Source: Branchiostoma floridae
Lineage: Eukaryota; Chordata; Leptocardii; Amphioxiformes; Branchiostomatidae
Direction of reading: 5' to 3'
Assembly: GCF_000003815.2 (NCBI RefSeq)
Contig: NC_049987.1
Coordinates: forward strand, 22,770,519 to 22,834,518
Length of the DNA: 64,000 bases
Shown here piece after piece: positions 24,144 through 39,100 of this stretch; within the stretch, counting starts at the first letter, position 1; each line of letters opens with the position of its first letter. The notes beneath the pieces were generated by a model. It had not been told where the DNA came from. It worked only from the letters and a program-made list of their open reading frames with translations, and made no database searches. A program made the translations under genes and the position numbers.

Positions 24144-27100
24144 TCACGGCCTGGGGGACTTGACGGGTTTACTATGACCCCTGTCGTCATGGGAACCATG
24201 TTTGGATTTGTGCTTGTGTTTGTGCTTGTGTTTCTTCTTCTTCTTCTGTCTGTGTGAGGATGACTGTTCGTGGTGGTGCTTGGAGCCGGACTGGTGTGGG
24301 GATGATTGGCTAGACGATTTTTTATGGTCTGGTCTGGGTTTGGATGCAGACGCCGACACATCTGAAACTGAAGAATAGATAGATTAGATTACTCTGTGTG
24401 ACTTGAGGACTGTTCATGGTGGTGCTTGGAGCTGGACTGGTGCGGGTGGGGGGATGATTGGTTGGATGATTTCTTATGGTCAGGCCTGGGTTTGGATGCG
24501 GATGCCAATGAATCTGAAACTAAAGAATAGATAGATTAGATTACTCTGAGACCTGAGGACTGTTCGTGGTGGTGCTTGGAGCTTGACTGGTGCGGGTGGG
24601 GGGATGGTTGGCTGGACGATTTCTTATGGTCTGGTCTGGGTTTGGATGCAGAAGCCGATGCATCTGAAACATAAGAATAGATAGATTAGATTAATCTGTA
24701 TAAGGACGACTGTTCGTGGTGGTGCTTGGAGCTGGACTGGTGCGGGTGGGGGGATGGTTGGTTAGATGACTTCTTATGGTCCCACTTAGGTTTGGATGCG
24801 GACGCTGACACATCTGAAACTGAATAGATAAAGATTATATGAGTCACTGTGTGAAGATGACTGTTTGTGGTGATGCACATTGCTGGACTAGTTGGGGGTG
24901 GGGGGATTTACATGCATTGGTTCAATGATTTCTTATCATCCGGCCTGGGTTTGGACGCAACTGCTGACACACCTGAAACTATATAGAGAATAGAGTAAGG
25001 GTTAGATTATTTTTGCAAGGACTACATGACGTAGTGCTAGTGGTGGTGCTTGGAGCTGGATTGGTGCGGGTGGGGGGATGGTTGGCTAGACGACTTCTTA
25101 TGGTCCTGCCAGGGTTTGGACACAGCTGCTGATACATCTGAAACTACAGATTGTGAAAATGGTGATACAAAAATCTCAATACATGTATCTTCTCAAAAGG
25201 TTGACTTGATACATCTTTTAACAGGTGGGTGCCCCCTATAAGTTTTGAAAGTTGATTTCCAAGGGGGCCCAACATGAAACAATGTGTTTCGTTCAGTCAA
25301 CAACATACCATGTGAAAACAAGGCATCAAAACAAAATGAGTGTCCATTTCACCTAGGAGCTTTCATCAGATAAAACCTTCTTGATTTCACAGTGGCAAAC
25401 ATTCAAAGGCCAAACCAAAAACATCAAAAGATGGAGTGGAGGTCAGAGGTCAAGGTTCTGCATCAATTCAAAAGGCACATGATGTGATCCTACCTTTGTT
25501 GGCAGCTATCTCTGGAGGCAGCCCGACCTGGGGTGTCGTTGGCTGCTCTTGTTGCTGTTTCTGCACCTCAGGACTGGCTGCTGCCTGCTCTTCTGGTGGC
25601 TTCCCTCCTCCTCCTCCAAGCTGACAGGCACAACAAGGTTCGTGAATAATTTTCGTTACATATACACATATTGAATATCAGCCAGGATGGTGGCCCAGCT
25701 GACTAGACGACCTTCAGAAGTGGAGAACCTTTGTGGACAGACAGACAGCCCCTACGGCTACACAGCTATGGGACTGATGATGATGATATTGAATAATTTT
25801 GTCAGGACAGAAAATCACTGGATAACAAGGTTGTTTATACACAACCAAGGAGTGTAACTAGGAGTGGGTTACGGAAACCATGTTTTATTTTAGACCAGTC
25901 CAGAAAAAATGGACCTGGAAAAATCAGTGGACCTTGTCTAGACCTGGACCTAATCCTCTGGACCTGTAACATACCTGTGCCTGAATTTTCTGTACCAGTA
26001 CCCACTCCTATTTATGATAATACATTTGGTACCGCATTGGTAGCAGCGACACCTAGCTGCAGTACCAGCAATCAGAATTACCCTGAGGAAGCTGACAGAT
26101 GGTCACCGATACGCTGAGTCTAAAATCAAACTTAATGGGTTCAAGTTCTTTTTCTGACACGGTGGAAGATAAACTTTAGGATCCCTCTTTTTTGGTTGTG
26201 CGTGGGTTCAGTGATATTGATAGACAATAGTCTATCACCTTGGTAATCAAAGAAATGTGATGAGGTTGAACTATGACCAATAACCTTTCAACTATGACCT
26301 CTCACCTTGATCTTGATCCTCATCTTGTTGCTGCCCTCCTGAGGCTGGACCTCCAGGGTGGGGTCAGATGGGGTCAAGAGGGGCGTTGTTGGGGGAACGG
26401 GATCCGCCTCTGCCTGGAGAATTGTAAAAAACAACAAACAATAAGTACTGACATCACACAGCGGCATCAGTAAGTGTTGACCTTGTCTTGAAAGAGATGG
26501 ACAGAAACGTTTGTAAAGGCATAGGCTGTAATATGACTTGGTTTGAGGCAGAAGAGCTTCTAAAGCCATCCTAGGCTGGGTGCTATACAGGCTATGTAGG
26601 AATCTGATAGCCAGTGTAAAACTTTCGAACAATCTGTTGTCAAGTCACCACATCTTCTGACAAATTGTCTTCTATTCTTTAAAACTGTGTGGACTGTGAC
26701 TCACTTTTCTCTTCTAAGGGTATAACTATCTCATCTAGCCACAATCTCTACTTAAGAATTCAAATTGATTTCTTTCCTGTTTCGTGACTAAGTACAGACT
26801 AATCTTTGCTTTGCACAGTCTGATGGTGTTATATCTTATCTAGCCAAACATTCTTCTTAAGAAGTCAAATTGATTCCTTTCCTTCATTACTGTGCAGATT
26901 CTGACTTACATGTATCTCTTATCTTAATCTATGGACATAATTCCTACGAATGAGGTCGAATATTGATTCCTGCCCAACTGTGCAGATTCTGACTCACTTT
27001 TCTCTTCATCCCATGTGGTTCCCCTGCACCACTGCTGGACTTGTCGTCCTCTTGTAGAACCGCTGTAGCTTTCTTTCCTTTTTTGTTGTTGTAATATCAT

Positions 27101-30100
27101 GATTCTGACTAAATGGTCTCTTGGCACTGTGTGACCAATCATATTGAGCCACACTCTAAGATATCAAATTGACTTCTTCTTTTACTGCCCAGATTATAGA
27201 TAGACTTCTCGCTTATCCATTCACATCCCTACAAGCTAGCAACAGTTAAGAGACGCAAACTGCAGTTGTTCAGGCACGTGAACCGACATAACAACCTGGC
27301 CAAGACGATCCTACAGGGAAAGGCTAAGTAAACCCTGGCAAGGGAAAGACGAGCCTGGAGACAGCTGTCTGACTAGATAGGTAGGTATATTGCTTCCTGC
27401 CCATTACTGAGCAGACTCACTTTTCTCTTCACCCCATGTGTTTCCCCTGTGCCGCTGCTGGTTTTGTCATCCTCTTGTAGAACAGCCGCTGCCTTCTTCT
27501 CCTTCAGGTTTACGAGTAGCCCGAACTCTGGCGGGGGGAGACACGACGGGCGCGACCGACCAAACATGGTGTAGTACAGGTCCACCAAGTCACATCGCAG
27601 CCTCGCGTCGTACGACAGACCTGAAGAAATAAACTTTGTATTGTGGATCTCAAAATTCAGCCTCTTAGCTGAGCTTTAATCAACAAACATGTCTATATTT
27701 TGAAAATTTAACATAAAGCCATGCCAACACAACACATTTGTAATACTTTGGAATCCTTGAAAATCGTATTTTATCTACTGTAGAAACTAAAAGAATAATA
27801 TTTCTATCATTGATTCATTGTTTTAACATATCACAGTTTGCTATTTGTATGATTTATTATTGTAATGTCCTCACAATTCAGCCCTCCAGAATACCAGGAG
27901 AACTGTTATGTGTACTGTATAAACCACTCTACTACTACATTTTTTACAAATAATATACAGACCCGTGTTCAGTGTTGTCCACAGACGCTCCACCAACGAC
28001 TCCTTGTTAAGTTTTGAGTCTTCCTTGGGGGTGAAGGGAGGATTCTTCAGGAGAAGCTGAAGGAGCTGCAAAAGCAACAACAAATTAGTTACATCCAGAT
28101 AATCAATATGTCAAAACAAATTGAATTACTCAATCTCTTCAACAATTACTGGATAAGATTTGGATATTACTTGTCCACATTTCAGGTGACATCCATCACC
28201 ATTTTTGAGTGACATCCCTTACGTGTGACGTTGACACGTTCAACTGGTTTTCCAGTTACAGATTTGTTCTGTCAGTTTAATCTGATGACACTGAAGAAGA
28301 GTGATGGATGTCATCCCAGAAGTAATTTCCAAATCTTATCCAGTTAGAGATTGAATATCCCAAAGTAGTCTAGGGTGGCCTGGCTTGAACAAAGTCAGAA
28401 TGGTATTATTTCCTTGGAAATTTCCCCAGATAGAAATGCTGTATTTTGCAGCTCAAGGTAGATTCAGAATGAAGATACCATACGTCATACGAATCTGTCC
28501 TGTTACCTTGTGTCTAACATACGGGATGGGGTCAATTTCCACATAGTCCAGCAGCCAGCCCAGCACTTCCTCGTCCTGGTCCACATGCACAAAATCCGTC
28601 AAGATCTCCATGGCGACCAGACGGACGTCGACATACTGTCCAGGGTCGGCATAGCTCTTGAACAGAGCGGCGTTGCTGGGCAGGTGGCCGTTCTTTTGTA
28701 GGGTTCGGATGGCCTTCAGGCAGCTGACGGTGATGGTGAACTGGTAACATGGCAACAACTTCTCCAGGTTCAGGAGTCGCACAACGTCTTCTAACACAGC
28801 CTGTAGATAAAACAGGTAGATTCCTCATCATCAGTACCACAACAACAACAATGACAGAACAGCATTTGGAGCAACTTGTATCATGGCAAAAGGTTTCAAG
28901 TCAAGGTTAAGGTGTCATACAATGGCTTCTAACACGGCCTGTAGATAGGACACTAGGTAGATTCCTGATCATTGTACTCCAAGGTACTTTTTAATGAAGC
29001 ACAAAATAATCATTACCTAACAACTGCCACTGACCCTCTAACAGATAAGACTATAGGATGCATTATCTCCAGAAGTAGCATTTCCTAGGATTAGGGCAAT
29101 TTTGTCTCCATGAGTGGCACTTGCTAGGATAAGGCTAAAAAAAGATTAAAAATTTAAAATTCTTCTCCACTAAGGTAGAAGTTCACTGACTACAGCAGAC
29201 GAAACTACCTGAGTCAACCCACCTTTGTCTCCGGTAACAGAGCCTGTTCTGTCCTGGAGTCCGTGGACGTGTCCAGCATGGTTACCGACGGTGTCACCGT
29301 GGCAGCCAGAGCGTCGATCAGCGAGGCGCGGTAGTAGTTGTCGGAGAACTTGTTCTTCCCGTTGTCGTTGTACTTGATCAGCTGCAGGATGAACTGGAGG
29401 ACGTCCTTCGGGCAGCGACCGTGGGCGTCACGCACCGCTCCCATGGCAACAGGCATGGTCTTCTGCAGGAAATAACCCTGTGGGAAAGGGGAGGAGGGGG
29501 ATTGTTTCTTTAATTTCTGCTGCTGCCATGCCGCGTGCCTGCAAAGCTGGTGTGTTACGCCGAAGCTATATAGAAAGAGATACAGAAAGAAATTTAACTG
29601 ACAATTTAAACCCGTGTGACAGTGTGTTTGTTTCTGCATGTTTCATTGTCAGTCAGAAGATGTATGATTGTAGGGGTGGCCAGTTACCGAAGTTACGAAT
29701 TGAAAGGATTATGATGATAACAGTTACTGTATTTCTCAGAGATCTGATGACATCAAAATAATTAGATTCGTTCTAGATATTGACATTGTGACAAATGTAC
29801 ATGTGAAAGCATTTTGGTGAATGTAGATCAGTTTTCAGTCCGTAGTTCTGTTTGAGTGAGGTGTCCAGAATTGTCAGATATTCAGTAGTCTCAATAGATT
29901 TTATGTAGATTTTTTCTGACTCAAGTAAATTAGAGTGTAAAAGAGGTATAATTGCAACACTGAGAGAGATCCTAAAGATCGTGAGACAGTCGTCTATACC
30001 AGAGAATGTAAAAAAAATTCTCCATACTAAGACACAAAACTGAAAAAGATTTCAAATGGGAAGGACTGTCTTACTGACCTGTAGGTTGGAGAAGTTGTTG

Positions 30101-33100
30101 CACTTGATGAGGTTGGTGTACATCTGGGTACAGAACATGCGCTTGAACATGGACATCATGGCAGGGGGACCCATCCACGAACTCACCATGGCATTGGCAA
30201 CCTGAAGGGTGCAAAAACAACATTAAAACAACCTGAAGGGTGCAAAAACAACATCAAAACATGGACATCATAGCAGGGGGACCCATCCATGAGCTCACCA
30301 TGGCATTGGCAACCTGAAGGGTGCAAAAAACAACTATCAAAACAACCTGAAGGGTGCAAAAGCAACTATCAAAACATGGGCATCATGGCAGGAGGGCCCA
30401 TCCACGAGCTCACAATGGCATTATAATGGCAACCTGAAGGGTGCAAAAACAACATCAAAACATGGGCATCATGGCAGGAGGGCCCATCCACGAGCTCACC
30501 ATGGCATTGGCAACCTGAAGGGAAACATTCACAGTTGTTCCTAGGCATTACAAACTTTCAAGATACATGTATTGAGTAAGGAGGTCACAAAAGCAAGATC
30601 ATCAATAGACTGATACATGCATCAGTGCAATTTGACTACTACATAATGTTGACTCAGTCTGTCAGATGTACAATAAAAGCTGACATTACAACTTTTCTCA
30701 CATACCAGTGCATCAGGAACATTGTGTTGTGGCACACAGAATACACCACACTTATGGCTGTAGAGTATCCTTAACATTAGAAAAACAAAGTAATTATGAC
30801 TCAGGCCATCCTCTTCTGTGCCCTTTTGGATTCCCCCATATTAGCCTGAGTGTCATCCTAGTTATTTTACCAGGGCTCCCATATTTTCCCCTAAACAACC
30901 AGATGGGAGCCCCTGGACTAATTAGAATGACACTCAGGCTACCCCCACCTTGCTGAAACAAAAGGCAACCTTCTTCCACATGCAGTACAGACATGAGTAG
31001 TACACTAAGTACCACACATTACACAATCATATATCAAGTGTTACTTAGGGACTGTACGATATTTATCAGGGGGGGAGGGCTGGTGCATTAGGGGGGGAGG
31101 GCCATGTTAATTTTTTTTGAGGTGGGGGGAGGGCCATGTTAATTTTTTTTGCGATAGGGGGGAGGGCCATGTTAATTTTTTTGAAAGAATTGTTTATACT
31201 ATTTTTTGTTTTGATATCTTGACATGGCCCTAAAACTGATAAAATAAGCCTTCTGAATAGCCTAAAATGCAAGAGCTTCCGGGGGGCTTCGCCCCCCTAG
31301 GTCCACCAAAGTGGCGCTGCCCTGGGCCAGCGTTCCCGCCAGGCATACATCATTCCGTCTACGGACTTATTTTTTTCTGGAAAGACGCACTCGGCTCGGC
31401 TGAGTTTCCCCAAATATTTAAGTTACAAAAGCGGTGCGCGGTAAATATGTGAAGAATCCAAAACTATACACTTTATTTTTTATTTACAACATTTCTTTTG
31501 TTTCAAAAGGACAAAATTTGCGGCAGAAAAGGGTCCGCAATATTGTTGTCAAGCGTCGATCGACAGCACATGGCGCGGCACGCCCCCCTCCCCAGACCGA
31601 CTGTCGATCGCACGCACGTTGGGACGTCTTTTGGCTACTCCTTCAAAGCTAAACTGGCACTGATCACTGCCAAAGACGCAGCAGATCACCCTCCTTCGAA
31701 TAATTTGTATAACGTTCTTGGTCTACTCTACTCTATGTCAAAAGAAATCCAGCGGTGAGCCAAAGATTCCACGCCGAAAACGGGGTTACCTGAGGTCGCA
31801 GGAAACAAACGCACGCTCCTGGAAAATGACGGCGCGGCCTTGTAAAACCCGTAATTTTCCTCTCAAATTGCAGGAAATTCTGTTTTAGAGGGTCTGAAAA
31901 TCCAAATTTTCCCGGGGGAGCATGCCCCCGGACCCCTGCCCCGACGCTGTGAAAAAATCCTGGCAAGAACACTGGTGCCCTTGTGCCCTGACGTCGATTA
32001 AGATTATTTTATCGGTTGTTTTTCTACCCGTTTGATTTTGCCTGTCGGGGGGGAGGGCCATGTTGATTTTTTTGAGGTGGAGGGGGAGGGTCACGTTAAA
32101 TTTTTTTGAGATGGGGGGGAGGGCCATCAAAAAATTTTTTGATCAGACTTCCAATGCACCAGCCCTCCCCCCCAATAAATATCGTACGGTCCCTTACCTT
32201 GCTGAGACAGAACGCGGCCTCCATCCGTACGCGGTAGAAGCAGCTCTCGTTCTCCAGGATGTCGGTGAGCGCCAGGCGAGACGCCGGCGTGGGAAACTGC
32301 TCAAGCGCCATGATCGAGTCGTGCTGCGCGATGATGTCACGCTCGTAACGCAGCTGGTACTGCCACATGAAGTCTGGCTGCTGCCACTCAACCTGAACAA
32401 ACAAACAAACAAACAAACAAGTAAACATTAATGGTACTGCCACATGAAGTCTGGCTGCTGCCACTCAACCTGAACAAACAAACAAACAAAATATAATAAA
32501 TAAACAAGCATTACAGGTACTGCCACATGAAGTCTGGCTGCTGCCACTCAACCTGAACAAACAAACAAACAAACAAACAAGTCTGAAATCTTCAAAAAGA
32601 TGTAGGAAGGCAAAGTCGTAACTGATCCATTGCGCAGTGGGCATTTCAATGTAGAAAGGCCAGCTCTATAAAGGTCTACTGCTCTGTGAAACTTGGAGCT
32701 TCCTTCTGCTTGAAGATGACAGGAGTCCATCATCCAAACCTCCTGACAGATAGATGATTGTCTGCACTCAGTATACTACTCATACTCATGAACTCTAACC
32801 TTTCTGACAAGGGTCAGCTGAGGGTCGACGCGTATCCAGAGGACGGGCGAGTCTGCATCCATGGCGCTCAGGTCCATGTCTACCTCCTCCCCGTTCACAA
32901 GGGGGATCTTCTTCTTCTTGTTCCTGAATATAAAACAACAAAATGTTGGACTTTGAATTTTGTCACAACAACCTTGTCACATCACACCAGTTTCTTTTCC
33001 TTGACTGTGGCTAGGCTGTCCATACGAATATCCCCTGACCACGCAACTGTTGAAAACATCATGGCCAAAGGCACTAGCCAAAACTATCATGCAAGGAACC

Positions 33101-36100
33101 ATCCATGGAGGTAGAAAGAGGGATAGGCAATGGAAAAGCTGGGAGAATAATATCAGAGCATGGACAAATATGACACTGAGTCAAAGAATACGAAAAACAG
33201 AAAACCAAGAAGGGTGGATCTTCTGTGGTGCCCTAATACTAGTAGTTGACTAAGGGACAGATGAGATTAGCTTAGAGACCATACTTTTCTGCAAATGTCT
33301 TTCTGACCAACAAGATGTAGAGCATTTTCCCCTCAAGCCAGTATCACAACATGTTTGAAAGTGATTTGGGAATCGAACCTGCGACTCTTGGAATGACAGA
33401 CCAGCTCATGCCTAGTGGTGTTGTCCTCGATCTGGACAGAGTGGTTGAAGGACCCGTCCAGCTCTTGGATGGTGACGGTCAGCGGACCCTAAAGAAACAA
33501 AAAGGAAGTGTTTGTGAGTATACTATAGGTATAGATTTGAAGTGTTGTTATCCTATTTAGTGGGAGTCAGTAAGACTTGACATTTTTGGAACTTCTTTCA
33601 CACCCTGGAGTGGGAAATCCACACCACCCAACTGCTTTCAGGGTTTAACATTTAGTTTTCCAAAATTCACTTGTCCTTTCGGGCAAAATTTACTTGCCCG
33701 AACCAGCTTTCTGCTTGTCCCAAAGACGTGCAGCAATGGAATTCTTCTATTATTGGCTCTATTTTTCTGTGTTGACCAATGCTTGATACGGTAACTGTGA
33801 TAAGCAACAAGAATATCAATATCTCATGGAAAAATCTTACTTGCCCGATCGGACAAGTGGGGAAGGACATTCACTTGCCCGATGGACACTTTCACTTGCC
33901 AGGGACAATCGGGCTAGTGGACTTGTCCAACCCTGGCTTTACTCTCTTGCGCTCCCATGTGATTTGAAAAAAAAAATGTCCATCAAACTAGCCTCTCTAG
34001 TTTGTTACAAGACGAAAGGATTTCTTGGATAACTTGCAAGATTACAGAAAACTATGTTTTGGGATCTCAAGTACATGTATTACATAACAGCATCCTCACC
34101 ACATATTTCTGGATCCCGTGTTCTCCCACTTTCTGGTTCAGCTCCAGCTCCACTAGGTTCCGTTTCCTGTTAAACACGAAGCTGCCGCTGAATTGCACCA
34201 CTCCCCCCTGATATACCCACTGGTCTAACAGGAGGTGGATGTCCTTACCTGGGGAAAAAACAAATAAATAAACAAACAAACAAACATATAAACAGGCATA
34301 ATTGGTGAACCACTCTGCCCTGGTATACCAACTGGTCGAGGAGCCGGTAGATATCCTTACTTGTACCAGAGAAAAGCAGCATGTTTGACCAGAGTTGGGT
34401 AAGAGGCTAAAGTTTAAAGGCTAGGCCCTTTGAACGGAGCTGAGAGAGTAAATATGAGTTTGATGAAGCTATCAATGGACAGGAGCATGTTGGACCAGTG
34501 GGAGTTGGAATAGAGGTTAAAGGTTACACCCTTTGACCTGACCTGAGAGGATGATAATGAGTTTGACGAAGCTGGCAGGCGACAGCAGCATGTTGGACCA
34601 ATGGGAGTTGGGTTAGAGGTCAAGGGTTAAAGGTTATGCCCTTTGAACTGACCTGAGACAGTGGATATGAGTTTGACGAAGCTGGCAGATGACAATAGCA
34701 TATTGGACCAGTTGGTTGGGCTGTACTTCTGACTGGCTGCTGATGTAGCGAGGGACAATAGCTTGTTGAAGACCTGGAACACAAAATAACAAGAGATGAT
34801 ATTTCTTGCAGTGTGTGTGGTTCAGTTTCTATCATTCAAGCTTGTTAAATGCCCTGGGAGTAAAATTCCATCTCAGATAGTCAACAATTCAACTGTTACA
34901 ATTTTTAGCATTTGCTGCTGAATTACAGTACAACTCTTGTCTAGACTACTCAATTGGTTGAAGGTACCAAAAAGTTAACTTACCATGCAGTTTTACAGCA
35001 GACGTCTTTCTGGCAGATACAAGTATGAATGATCAACGTTGCTCATTTAGGATTTTAAATCGTACCTTGTGGAGAGATATCATAACTCTAACACATGTAC
35101 ATCTTGGTAAAGCTTGTATTAGACTTAGTAAGTTACCTGTAACAACGACTCAAAGCCGATCTTCTGTTCCACCAGTCGGGTGATCAGGTGAGACTTCTTG
35201 GCGGCCATCTTGCTGTGGATCCAGGACGTGGTGTGGGGATGGCGTGTGTGGAAATAGCGCCCTCTAGCGCTCGTGTCCTTACTGTGCAGTACTACCAGCT
35301 CCTTCTCTGTCTCGTAGTGAACCAGTTTCTGCTGCTCGCTGTGTATCCAGTACCTGTAAAGTACAGTAGTCTATGTAATCTTTTTCTGTTTAGTACAATA
35401 CTCTACATTAATGTATGATAGCAATGTTTTTCTGTAGAGTACACTTTGTTATATGTAATGTTTCTGGACAGTACAGTACTCAATGTAATGACTTTTTTGT
35501 TTCGGTCTCTTACATTTTTGTATAAGTCCATGTGTGCTGGACAGCTAGTGGTCGGAAGACACAATTAATTATCATTCATTCATTCACTCACTGATTCACT
35601 CACTCACTAACTCACTGACTCATACATTTATTCATTCATCTTCTCAACTGTACTCTTTCTACCCTTCTTGTTTCGGTGTCTCATGTGGGCTAAGCAACTA
35701 GTAGACATGTTGATAAACATTCATTCATCCATCCAATTCACCTGTACTCGTTCTTCCCAAAGAACTTCTTGATGTACTGTCCGAGCAGGTAACCAGCGAT
35801 GCCCTTCCCCACCCAAACATCCGACCAGGAGTGCATACAAACATAACAGCCAAAGAACTGCTGAGCCACAGCGTATGCGATCACTCGCCGAGTGTACGGA
35901 GTCTGGTCGATGATCCGTGGGGTGTGCAGAAGGTTGGTGTTGAAGATAGTGAGGGAGGCGAAGGAGCCAGAGTTTTCGTAGCTCTGGTCGACGAAGACGG
36001 CTTTGTAGCAAGTGTAAGGATACCTAGAAAAACATAAACAACCGATGTTAATGGACAAAATGACTTACAAACTCAGATTACCATGGAAGCTCATCTGTGT

Positions 36101-39100
36101 TGGTAGTAATCATTGTACAATGTTAAACTTGCTTCCAACACAAAGTATACACAGATCATGAACTCAGGTCGGTGTTGAAGATGGTGAGAGAGGTGTACGA
36201 GCTGGTGTTTTCGTAGCTTTGATCAACGAACACGGCCTTGTAGCAGGTGTAGGGATACCTAGAAAATTAAGATAAATGTACAGAATAACTGATAAACTCG
36301 GGTTGGTGTTGATGATGGTGAGGGAAGTGTATAAGCCAGCATTTTCGTAGCTCTGGTCGACAAAGACAGCCTTGTAGCAGGTGTAAGGATACCTAGAAAA
36401 ATATCCAGATGTAAGCATAGAGTGACTGATAAAAATAAAAGTGATATATACATGTAATACTCATGTTGGAGTTAAAGATAGCGAGGGAGAAAACGAGCCA
36501 GCGTTTTCATAGCTCTAGTTGCCTTGTAGCAGGTGAGAGGATACCTAAAAAAACATCGAGACTATGCATGATGTACAAAATGACTTGATTGATGGATGTG
36601 CCAACTACTGAGTATCTCATATCTTAAACCAGCTTAGACAAGAACAAGAAATACTCATGGCTTCAAGTAACAGAGTTATCAACTAAGAAATGAAATTTTT
36701 TTTTTTAATTGGGCTATACAGACACAGATACAGAAGGTGATGTGTTACACCAACGGGTGGTTAAACCGGCTATACAGATACAGATACAGAAGGTGATGTG
36801 TTACACCAACGGGTGGTTAAACCGGCTATACAGATACAGATACAGAAGGTGATGTGTTACACCAACGGGTGGTTAAACCGGCTATACAGATACAGATATA
36901 GAAGGTGATGTGTTACACTAAAGGTTGGTTATACTGGCTAATATATACAGATACAGAAGCTGGTGTGTTACACTGATGGTGGTTATACTAGCTGTGCAGA
37001 TAGAGAAGCTGGTGTGTTACACCAAAGGGCAGTTAGTAGTAGTAGTAGTAGTAGTAGTATCCAGTATTTCATTTAGTTATACTGTCTACATGATTACAGA
37101 TCATCATCATTCAGATAGACACAGATCCACGTACCTCCAGCTCAGCAGCTCCTCGTAGAACTCCAGGATGCGGTGGATGCTGTCTGCTGTGTGCTTCAGG
37201 AGAGGCATGAGGTGTGGCAGGCAGAAATACGTCACCTGGAAGGGTTAGAACAAACAGTGTATTATAGAGGCTGCTGGTAGGCTGCCATCAAGCCCCCACG
37301 TCTATGTGCATGCATGTACGTAATGTAGAACTCCAGGCTGCGGTGGATGCTGTCTGCTGTGTGCTTCAGGAGAGGCATCAGGTGGGGCAGGCAGAAATAC
37401 GTCACCTGGAATTTATCAGAAGATATTATCGCAAAAAGGCAAGATAAAGAAACATTTTGGGAAGAGGGGCAAAATAGTCACATGTTGTCTTTACAATTTA
37501 AGTTCTGCTATTTTGTTTACAACCCGTTACTTTGTTTACAAGCCTCCACATCTATGTGCAAACATGTCTAACCCTTGCCTGACAGGAACAACAGATGATA
37601 AAACAGATGGTGAGTGAGTGAGTGAGTGAGTGAGTGAGTGAGTGAGTGAGTGAGTGAGTGAGTGAGTGAGTGAGTGAGTGAGTGAGTGAGTGAGTGAGTG
37701 AGTGAGTGATACGGGTGTTCAGTAACTTCTCATTAAATCTTCTGATCATAGACCATTATTTCCTGATTCTACATCTCAGTTTTGTTGTTACATATGGGTA
37801 TATGTACCACATCTTTTGTATGTGTGCCATGGTTTTCTTTTTCATAGAATATTATTTTGGAAACCAAATGAGCCAGAGAAAAGACACACGTCACCTCATG
37901 CATGTGGGGATCCACCAGGATCTCAAACGGGCCGATCGCCACGGCGATGTTCGGCGCGGACGTCGGGATACTCAGCACATAGTGGAAAGTCTTCTTCTTC
38001 GAGTCGGCGGTGAAAACTGTGTCCACAAGGTCACCGCACGACACGGCTGTCATGGCAGCGTCGACGGTGAACTCCAGCTTCCAGCTTTGGAGAAAACAAT
38101 AGACCAATTTTATGCAACTTAATGCAGGGCTCGAAATAGCACCTGCATATTGCAGGTTAGTGCAGGTAAAATTGGAGCTGTGTGGGTATTTGTGGTGTCT
38201 ACCTGCACCTAACCTGCACTGGTCCATGTACTGGGTTTTATACACAAATGTCCTATGATGTAGGTGTATATGGATTGTTATTACCTGCATTGAGTGTCAC
38301 CACCTATAAAGTATAAAAGAAAAAATAGCAATGGTTCCTGAACAGTTTTAGTATGATCCAAACTTCCTAAATTCAGAGTGGTGCAGGTAAAATTTGTCTG
38401 GTGCAGGTAATTTTCAATGTTACCTGCACCAGTGTAGGTATGCAGTGTAGGTAAAACTATTTCGAGCCCTGTAATGGTTTTTGGTTTAATATAATTATTG
38501 TAATTCATTGCTATGCTCTCTGACCTCAGTTCGTAATTCTTAATTTTAAGCCTGTACTTGTACATAATCTATATACACTTAAGTGTGCATCTGTTTCATT
38601 TATTTGTACAGTAGAAGCCAGTTAATTGCACAATGAATTACCGCACACTTCTGTTAATTGCACAGAATCCCCTAATCCCGAACCTGGACGGTCCAGCTAG
38701 ATGCCAGTAACTTCGCATTATTGCATCGTGCGGATAATTGCACGAAATACGCTGGCAAATGGGGTGTGCAATTAAGCGGCTTCTACTGTATTTTGTCCTT
38801 TTATTGTTGTCAAGCCTTGGAAGATTGGGGGCTAAAGGCAGGGTTTAACAAGTTTTATAAAATTCACTTGTCCCATTGGGCAAGTACATGCATAATCTAC
38901 TTGCCCGAACCAGCTTTCTGCTTGCCCAAAAATTGAACTAACATTTTTCACTATTTTCTTTGACCTGCAGTGATGGAATTCTTTTATTATTGGCTCTATT
39001 ATTCTGTGCTGACCAATGCTTGATGTGGTAACTGTGATAAGCAACAAGTATATCAAAATCTCATGGAAAAATCTTACTTGCCCGATCGGACAAGTGGGGA

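Noticed and set aside
36712..37025. Regularly spaced 56 bp repeats resembling a CRISPR-like array
   Set aside because: The units are contiguous with no unique spacers and lie in an intron of a eukaryotic gene: an ordinary minisatellite.
37552..37749. LTHS-repeat peptide
   Set aside because: It is translation of the (GTGA)n microsatellite.
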